This document shows positions 63,101-64,000 of a stretch of 64,000 nt of DNA, piece by piece. The DNA is from Zeus faber (lineage: Eukaryota > Chordata > Actinopteri > Zeiformes > Zeidae): NCBI GenBank assembly GCA_960531495.1, contig OY482862.1:1-64000 (forward strand), given 5' to 3'. Under the pieces are notes generated by a model, which saw only the letters and a program-made list of their open reading frames with translations, did no database searches and was not told the origin of the DNA. How positions within the stretch are numbered: position 1 is the first letter of the stretch; each line of letters starts with the position of its first letter. Position numbers and translations under genes: made by a program.

Positions 63101-64000
63101 ATCAGAATTGATGTAGTGGTTAGCGCAGATCTTCAGGACCTGTTCTCTCCTCATCAAGAGGCGCACCTTCCCTGAAGTGTTGTGTTTTAAAATTTTCACA
63201 TTGCCGATGCCCCGCTCCTTCCACTCTTTAGTCTCTGTGTTGAAGCGAAACAGCTTGGCCCTGTTGCAAAACATCTCCTCTTCTTCTTCCTCCCCAGTTT
63301 TAACATCTACTTTATCAGGAAGGGGCACAATGGGTTCAAAGTGAGGACCATCCTCATCCTCCTCCACATGAGTGCTGTCATTGTCGCTCTCCGCAGGTTG
63401 GTTTCGCACGTCTTCAGGAGACTTTGCCATCTCAAAAACAGGCTTGGGAACAGTGGTAAATTTAAAGGGCTCTACTTTTTCAAACAGGCCTCTGGTGCTC
63501 TGTGCCGTGCCTGTGAAAGAGAAGCCAGTGACATTTTTGCTGCCGAAGGTGAAGATTTCGGTTTGACTGGGAGGTGGATCCTGAGCGAGAGGTTTCTGCT
63601 CAGAATGTCCATCTGTTTTAGTGGTAATGTCTGAAGTCAGTAGACCAAGCAAGCTCTCGTTGTGCTTAGTACGAAAAGCAGAAAAGGTGAAATCTCCGTC
63701 ATTGGATTTGAAGTTAGAATTGAACTTAAATGCTGATGGTGGTGTGGACTGAGCAGCCACACCAGATCCAAAAACAGGAACCATGGCTACTTCAGCAGAT
63801 GCCTGTTGGCCAAATGAGATCTTCCCAAGGTCCACAGGTTTTCCCTCAATGCTCTTTGGTGGTTGAACAGGAACTACAGAGGGCTTTGTGAAGTACCCGG
63901 GTTCAGGAAGAGGTGGATTGGTAGATGGCTGAGTGACACCTTGGCTGTAATAATCCTCACTATATGGAGAGAGGAGGCTTGTAGCTGGTGAATCAAAGCG
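24148..64000 (-). CDS. ranbp2: RanBP2/Nup358 nucleoporin, C-terminal 2075 residues
   Basis: RanBP2 forms the cytoplasmic filaments of the nuclear pore. It binds Ran-GTP through RanBDs, holds SUMO-RanGAP1/Ubc9, acts as a SUMO E3 ligase, docks motors and ends in a cyclophilin domain. Exons on the minus strand: 64000-59638 (open at the window edge), 56529-56365, 55284-55201, 55021-54828, 54686-54437, 44293-44204, 42388-42234, 34900-34627, 33979-33633, 24453-24148. Every join is GT-AG and in phase, 6228 nt, no internal stop. Order: FG-rich, RanBD1, five zinc fingers, FG, RanBD2, linker, RanBD3, IR1/IR2, FG, RanBD4, cyclophilin; this is the vertebrate RANBP2 order. Human RANBP2 has 3224 residues, so roughly the N-terminal 1150 (TPR and leucine-rich part) lie outside. 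Introns of 7-10 kb are swollen by transposons. Human has eight zinc fingers; five are seen here. Confidence 0.97.
24530..25690 (+). repeat. Unnamed interspersed repeat A, copy 1
   Basis: Aligns by eye with 49690-51585 (minus a LINE insertion) over about 1.1 kb: ctacggctaact, attgttcat-attcac, aatgcaacytgtaa, aacatataactaacatg, acattttttttattt..., ttccattac-ttgg, gcatttttamgagtacagtaca and aatgcaccgtcac. No protein is recognised; long AT-rich non-coding DNA transposon remnant is the likeliest nature. Confidence 0.7.
25691..26879. other. Unassigned intronic DNA
   Basis: Within the last ranbp2 intron. 26245-26290 and 26640-26700 are GC-rich, including a G8-10 run near 26644; no reading frame resembles a known protein. 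Confidence 0.4.
26880..27140 (+). repeat. Unnamed repeat D, copy 1, with 37-bp minisatellite
   Basis: Matches 40815-41000 (ggyctkgtagatctaata, gtgaagattgagcaa, ctcaaatttgttca). Its core is a 37-bp unit, tcaaaccccattggctcaca plus gaacccggaactcttgc, present about 2.6 times here and about 1.6 times in the other copy. Confidence 0.75.
27255..30945 (+). mobile_element. L1-like LINE with long 3' tail, 5'-truncated
   Basis: Broken + frames carry L1/Tx1-type RT motifs in order: [34 protein letters not shown] with [15 protein letters not shown] (27960-28105), [20 protein letters not shown] (28230), [19 protein letters not shown] (28380), a [12 protein letters not shown] loop (near 28530, frameshifted), and [17 protein letters not shown] (28840). 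29750-30310 is a G/T-rich stretch and 30325-30945 the tail shared with the copies at 2.3 and 46 kb, ending in A-rich sequence. The 213-codon frame at 29712-30353 lies in the GC-rich tail and is not taken as a gene. Multiple stops: dead copy. Confidence 0.8.
31343..32918 (+). mobile_element. Tc1-like transposon, 1.6 kb
   Basis: Ends cactgcattccaaattatta and, reversed, cctgtgttccaaatttttat, each followed by tcaaatt/gcaaatg; TA on both sides (31341-31342, 32919-32920). An inner copy of the end (cataataatttggaacagtgc, near 32718) suggests an IR/DR arrangement with two transposase sites. Confidence 0.82.
31569..32569 (+). pseudogene. Tc1-like transposase pseudogene
   Basis: Starts [20 protein letters not shown], with an HTH ([18 protein letters not shown]). 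Catalytic residues: [13 protein letters not shown] (Asp), [12 protein letters not shown] (Asp) and, after a frame change, [12 protein letters not shown] (Glu, near 32370). The first frame closes with TAG at 32046-32048; frameshifts occur near 32164 and 32360. Ends [11 protein letters not shown] at 32567. Non-functional. Confidence 0.82.
32920..33632. other. Unassigned intronic DNA
   Basis: AT-rich, up to the donor of ranbp2 exon 33633-33979. Nothing recognised. Confidence 0.4.
33633..33979 (-). CDS. ranbp2: ranbp2 exon: RanBD4 end plus cyclophilin N-terminal half
   Basis: Begins [14 protein letters not shown], the last helix of RanBD4, then a linker ([20 protein letters not shown]), then [10 protein letters not shown] and [16 protein letters not shown] to [11 protein letters not shown]. 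The catalytic Arg of cyclophilins (FHRVIP) is present. Enters in phase 2 and leaves in phase 0 through CAG|GTGAGG. 9.2 kb of intron separate it from the last exon. Confidence 0.97.
34627..34900 (-). CDS. ranbp2: ranbp2 exon: RanBD4 core
   Basis: Codes for [52 protein letters not shown] and WTATDYAG. These are the Ran-binding domain hallmarks: the acidic start, the WKERG turn, the MRR-x-QV strand and the CANH motif. Donor G|GTATGG, phase 1. Confidence 0.97.
35455..35630 (+). mobile_element. LINE fragment (region before RT)
   Basis: Interrupted + frames read [34 protein letters not shown] and [20 protein letters not shown]. This ELKRVQ-x-LK...AKDxY stretch is typical of the endonuclease-RT linker of fish LINEs, related in kind to the 37.4-kb family. 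Very short. Confidence 0.5.
35631..36315. other. Unassigned intronic DNA
   Basis: AT-rich; a GC-rich patch at 36135-36260 (cggcagggacgggacctgtc) is not recognised. Confidence 0.35.
37352..38269 (+). pseudogene. LINE reverse transcriptase, C-terminal 305 residues, uninterrupted
   Basis: The frame has no stop from the left junction to 38269. Motifs: [20 protein letters not shown], the catalytic loop [12 protein letters not shown] with both aspartates, [28 protein letters not shown] and a Cys-Arg-rich tail ([19 protein letters not shown]). It lacks the endonuclease and fingers, so it is incomplete, but its intact frame indicates a recent insertion. Family: a fish L2/CR1/Rex-type LINE; exact clade not determined. 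Confidence 0.82.
37352..38717 (+). mobile_element. LINE insertion inside the Tc1 element
   Basis: Flanked by agcaag at 37346-37351 and 38718-38723, a short target duplication that lies at the matching place in the Tc1 sequence. Ends tgacgaataaacctcttgaa, the same 3' end as the copy at 49.8-50.5 kb. 5'-truncated as usual for target-primed reverse transcription. Confidence 0.85.
38840..40814. other. Intronic DNA with one small repeat fragment
   Basis: 40290-40430 (aaactttattaatccccatc, gcagcagcgaaaacag) is the common fish 'actttattgatccccaaagg' repeat in reverse sense. The remainder is unassigned. Confidence 0.4.
40815..41000 (+). repeat. Unnamed repeat D, copy 2
   Basis: Second copy of the family at 26880-27140, with two partial 37-bp units (ccccattggctcacagaa twice). 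Confidence 0.75.
41001..42233. other. Unassigned intronic DNA
   Basis: Contains 'ggtcccctttaaatc' (near 41610), a common end sequence of fish hAT-type MITEs, without a visible partner. No gene. Confidence 0.35.
42234..42388 (-). CDS. ranbp2: ranbp2 exon: acidic linker and RanBD4 start
   Basis: Codes for [14 protein letters not shown], a Glu/Asp-rich stretch and [14 protein letters not shown], the first strand of RanBD4. Human RANBP2 has the matching WANTGAAVFG to [12 protein letters not shown]. The acceptor is preceded by a long A-rich run on the + strand (poly-T on the coding strand), a strong polypyrimidine tract. Confidence 0.95.
42389..42945. other. Unassigned intronic DNA
   Basis: An A-rich stretch (42391-42480) is the polypyrimidine region of the ranbp2 acceptor and beyond. 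Nothing else is recognised. Confidence 0.4.
42946..43885 (-). mobile_element. Tc1-like transposon, one end missing
   Basis: Left end actgatcagccacaacatta then aaaaccacctgcctaatag is a known style of Tc1-like end. Minus frames include [34 protein letters not shown] with [11 protein letters not shown] (near 43440-43380) and a C-terminal region with [20 protein letters not shown] (near 43165), where the Glu motif reads as NRTFVGC/LWDVL after decay. The matching right end is not found near 43.9 kb, so it is truncated. Confidence 0.65.
44204..44293 (-). CDS. ranbp2: ranbp2 exon: short FG-repeat exon
   Basis: Thirty codons reading [19 protein letters not shown] then [11 protein letters not shown]. 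The SFADLA plus FGxK pattern matches the same FG segment of human RANBP2, where it precedes RanBD4. FG motifs interact with transport receptors. The exon is isolated by 10 kb and 1.8 kb introns, so annotation pipelines may miss it. Confidence 0.95.
44294..45143. other. Unassigned intronic DNA
   Basis: Start of the 10-kb ranbp2 intron. Short C10 and A11 runs near 44664; no gene. Confidence 0.4.
45144..45722 (+). mobile_element. Tigger/pogo-like internally deleted element
   Basis: Ends cagtggtaccttgatttacg and, reversed, agtggtggtacttttgactt, followed by acgag; TA precedes the left end. Between them, 45407-45493 encodes [20 protein letters not shown] and EIIEKHER, the start of a Tigger-type transposase N-terminal helix-turn-helix domain, then breaks off. 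About 580 bp, so most of the transposase is deleted. Confidence 0.75.
45735..46895 (+). mobile_element. L1-like LINE 3' tail (copy 3), split
   Basis: 45735-46027 is GC-rich tail ending atacatgtcgtctgatgttt (compare 2670-2700), and 46612-46895 resumes with gagtagtaatgtcgattag, gttgttgcaagcagttcttg and a tail to 46870-46895 with aaataaataaa. About 580 bp of foreign sequence and a loss of roughly 70 bp separate the halves. Confidence 0.65.
46125..46490 (+). repeat. Unnamed repeat A, partial copy 3
   Basis: Matches the 3' third of repeat A at 51210-51560: cacagaatctgaa, cagacact-atc, gatcggtgcatctcacg, attttacc-agcaatgcag, ggataataaagtacc and gcatctggtccaat. It lies in the gap of the split LINE tail. 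Confidence 0.65.
47435..48095 (+). repeat. Direct-repeat pair enclosing a coding-like block
   Basis: About 170-bp units at 47435-47605 and 47915-48095 share atgtaaaatagtgtg, gagtctaaaa-agc, ttcacatc-gagctatcg-ttacaagctac and gtctgtggcggccat. Between them, 47650-47880 has a GC-richer open stretch reading [20 protein letters not shown] and [20 protein letters not shown]. This protein is not recognised. Flanking sequence resembles a longer unnamed repeat continuing to 49160. Confidence 0.5.
48096..49165 (+). repeat. Unnamed fish repeat ending in hairpin/CTAA units
   Basis: Internal near-duplicates: 'gttaaaattggacaaatggcc' near 48170 and 'ttgaaattggacaaatggcc' near 48690. The 3' side (48830-49160) ends in two 54-bp units, each with gcacctt-ygtgc and cctaataataa. 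Repeat class is not determined. Confidence 0.5.
49166..49640. other. Unassigned intronic DNA
   Basis: Nothing recognised. Confidence 0.4.
49690..51585 (+). repeat. Unnamed repeat A, copy 2, split by a LINE
   Basis: Parts 49690-49776 and 50517-51585 match copy 1 at 24530-25690. The interruption is the 3' piece of a LINE. A near-perfect inverted repeat of ccccctgccctccctctg and its complement (51440-51483) is within it. Confidence 0.7.
49777..50516 (+). mobile_element. 5'-truncated LINE copy
   Basis: Corresponds to 37990-38716 of the LINE in the Tc1 element: [20 protein letters not shown] there against [20 protein letters not shown] here, ending tatatgacaaataaacctct. About 740 bp, containing only the RT C-terminus and tail. 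Confidence 0.85.
51841..52160. mobile_element. Small inverted-repeat element (MITE-like)
   Basis: Ends atactcctcacttaacggcc and, reversed, gtatttctcacttaatgact. About 320 bp, non-coding, GC-richer than surroundings (ctgtacacgcagcgcatac). Superfamily not determined. Confidence 0.5.
52398..52652 (+). other. Unrecognised 84-codon open frame
   Basis: Reads [20 protein letters not shown] and [20 protein letters not shown]. It is not a known family to me. It lies in an intron with no clear splice sites; probably a transposon fragment, but its Lys-rich start is unlike random sequence. Confidence 0.25.
52935..53445 (-). mobile_element. LINE RT C-terminus, minus strand
   Basis: Minus frames read [20 protein letters not shown] and [20 protein letters not shown], then after a frameshift [20 protein letters not shown] and [14 protein letters not shown]. 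These are C-terminal landmarks of fish L2/Rex-type LINEs. The 3' end (tttagcagacgcttttatcc on +, near 52960) is a very common fish repeat signature. Confidence 0.75.
53446..54436. other. Unassigned intronic DNA
   Basis: Contains a 31-base T run (54144-54174). No gene. Confidence 0.4.
54437..54686 (-). CDS. ranbp2: ranbp2 exon: linker after the SUMO E3 region
   Basis: Starts [20 protein letters not shown] and includes a conserved IDLSTRK motif (human VDLSTRKE). Otherwise Pro/Ser-rich and poorly conserved. Phase 0 in, phase 1 out. Confidence 0.94.
54828..55021 (-). CDS. ranbp2: ranbp2 exon: SUMO E3 internal repeat 2 (IR2)
   Basis: Codes for [20 protein letters not shown] then QLPPTFFCG and [14 protein letters not shown]. 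The (V/I)VW-x-K-x-PT...LPPTFFC pattern is the IR2 repeat that, with IR1, holds Ubc9 and SUMO-RanGAP1. All hallmark residues are kept. Confidence 0.96.
55201..55284 (-). CDS. ranbp2: ranbp2 exon: IR1-IR2 middle segment (M)
   Basis: Codes for [20 protein letters not shown] and a short tail. Human counterpart DEDFETAVKKLNGKLY. An 84-nt exon with phase 1 at both ends, so its skipping would not shift the frame. Confidence 0.95.
55285..56364 (-). other. ranbp2 intron without recognised elements
   Basis: Non-coding. Frames at 55781-56098 are not supported as genes. Confidence 0.45.
56365..56529 (-). CDS. ranbp2: ranbp2 exon: SUMO E3 internal repeat 1 (IR1)
   Basis: Codes for [20 protein letters not shown] then [22 protein letters not shown]1 is the main SUMO-RanGAP1/Ubc9 binding repeat; VVYV supplies the SIM-like strand. 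One difference from human: LPRTFFC instead of LPPTFFC. The exon completes the codon left by the 59638 donor (G + CA, Ala). Confidence 0.96.
56530..59637 (-). other. ranbp2 intron, 3.1 kb, low-complexity runs
   Basis: Contains a (CA)n stretch (57452-57480), an A run (58950-58975) and an 11-bp perfect hairpin (58702-58730). No transposon is clearly recognised. Confidence 0.5.
59638..64000 (-). CDS. ranbp2: ranbp2 giant exon: RanBD1, zinc fingers, RanBD2, RanBD3 (partial)
   Basis: One open frame of 1454 codons running off the right edge. Domains by position: FG-rich start (64000-63350; FGSG, FTFGS, FSFTG), RanBD1 63349-62942, zinc fingers 62833-61922, FG region with SFADLA (to about 61350), RanBD2 61309-60896, a linker with LEWDNYD (60676-60656) and [11 protein letters not shown], RanBD3 60424-60002, and a Ser/Pro tail with [13 protein letters not shown]. 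Each RanBD keeps the WKERG and CANH motifs. The large undivided exon is typical of vertebrate RANBP2. Donor G|GTAGGA at 59637, phase 1. Several antisense frames inside it are shadows. Confidence 0.98.
61922..62833 (-). other. ranbp2: Five RanBP2-type zinc fingers, one degenerate
   Basis: Consensus G-x-W-x-C-x2-C-x3-N-x6-C-x2-C. Fingers at 62833-62750 (EGEWDCSVC), 62515-62432 (GQRDCSIC), 62305-62219 (GQWDCTTC), 62122-62036 (GQWDCETC) and 62005-61922 (GEWDCDTC). Each is preceded by FGAQF- or FGAEF-like residues, so finger and linker were duplicated as a unit. The second finger has Arg for Trp and only one residue (Cys-Val-Cys) between the last two ligands. In mammals this array mediates contacts such as CRM1 and COPI binding. 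Confidence 0.93.

Overview
This is teleost-fish nuclear DNA. It holds two vertebrate housekeeping genes with clean GT-AG exons. They sit among dense, mostly decayed transposable elements of typically fish kinds: DIRS-like and L2-like retroelements, an L1-like LINE, several Tc1-like elements, hAT and pogo/Tigger elements. The species cannot be named from sequence alone.

Both genes lie on the minus strand, head to tail. From the right edge inwards, 64000 to 24148 is the C-terminal two thirds of ranbp2 (RanBP2/Nup358, the cytoplasmic-filament nucleoporin): ten exons joining in phase to 2075 residues, with the 5' part outside the window. They encode RanBD1, five RanBP2-type zinc fingers, RanBD2, RanBD3, the IR1/IR2 SUMO E3 region, RanBD4 and a terminal cyclophilin domain. 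From 18814 to 12516 is a complete tpt1 (TCTP) gene of six coding exons and 170 residues. The window supplies a full tpt1 and the Ran-binding, SUMO-ligase and peptidyl-prolyl isomerase end of ranbp2. No functional link between the two genes is implied.

Layout: 1-12100 has no host gene and is a mosaic of retroelements (DIRS-like, LINEs, L2) plus a nested stack at 6.9-11.4 kb, SINE-like repeat <- hAT <- Tc1. 12116-18960 is tpt1 with its promoter. 19.1-23.2 kb, between the tpt1 promoter and the ranbp2 3' end, is an inverted-repeat element holding a gypsy fragment and a SINE-like repeat, which is split by a Tc1-like element, itself split by a pogo-like element. The ranbp2 introns carry an L1-like LINE with long 3' tail (27.3-30.9 kb), three further Tc1-like elements, a LINE inserted in a Tc1 (36.3-38.8 kb), a Tigger-like deletion derivative (45.1-45.7 kb), several unnamed repeat families with two or three copies each, and a small unexplained coding-like block at 47.65-47.88 kb.

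I found no new multi-gene system. The most unusual observations are the nested insertions whose target duplications can be read directly, a RanBP2 zinc finger with altered ligand spacing, a tpt1 last exon whose only coding content is the stop codon, paired hairpin/CTAA ends at 49.1 kb and the orphan block at 47.7 kb.
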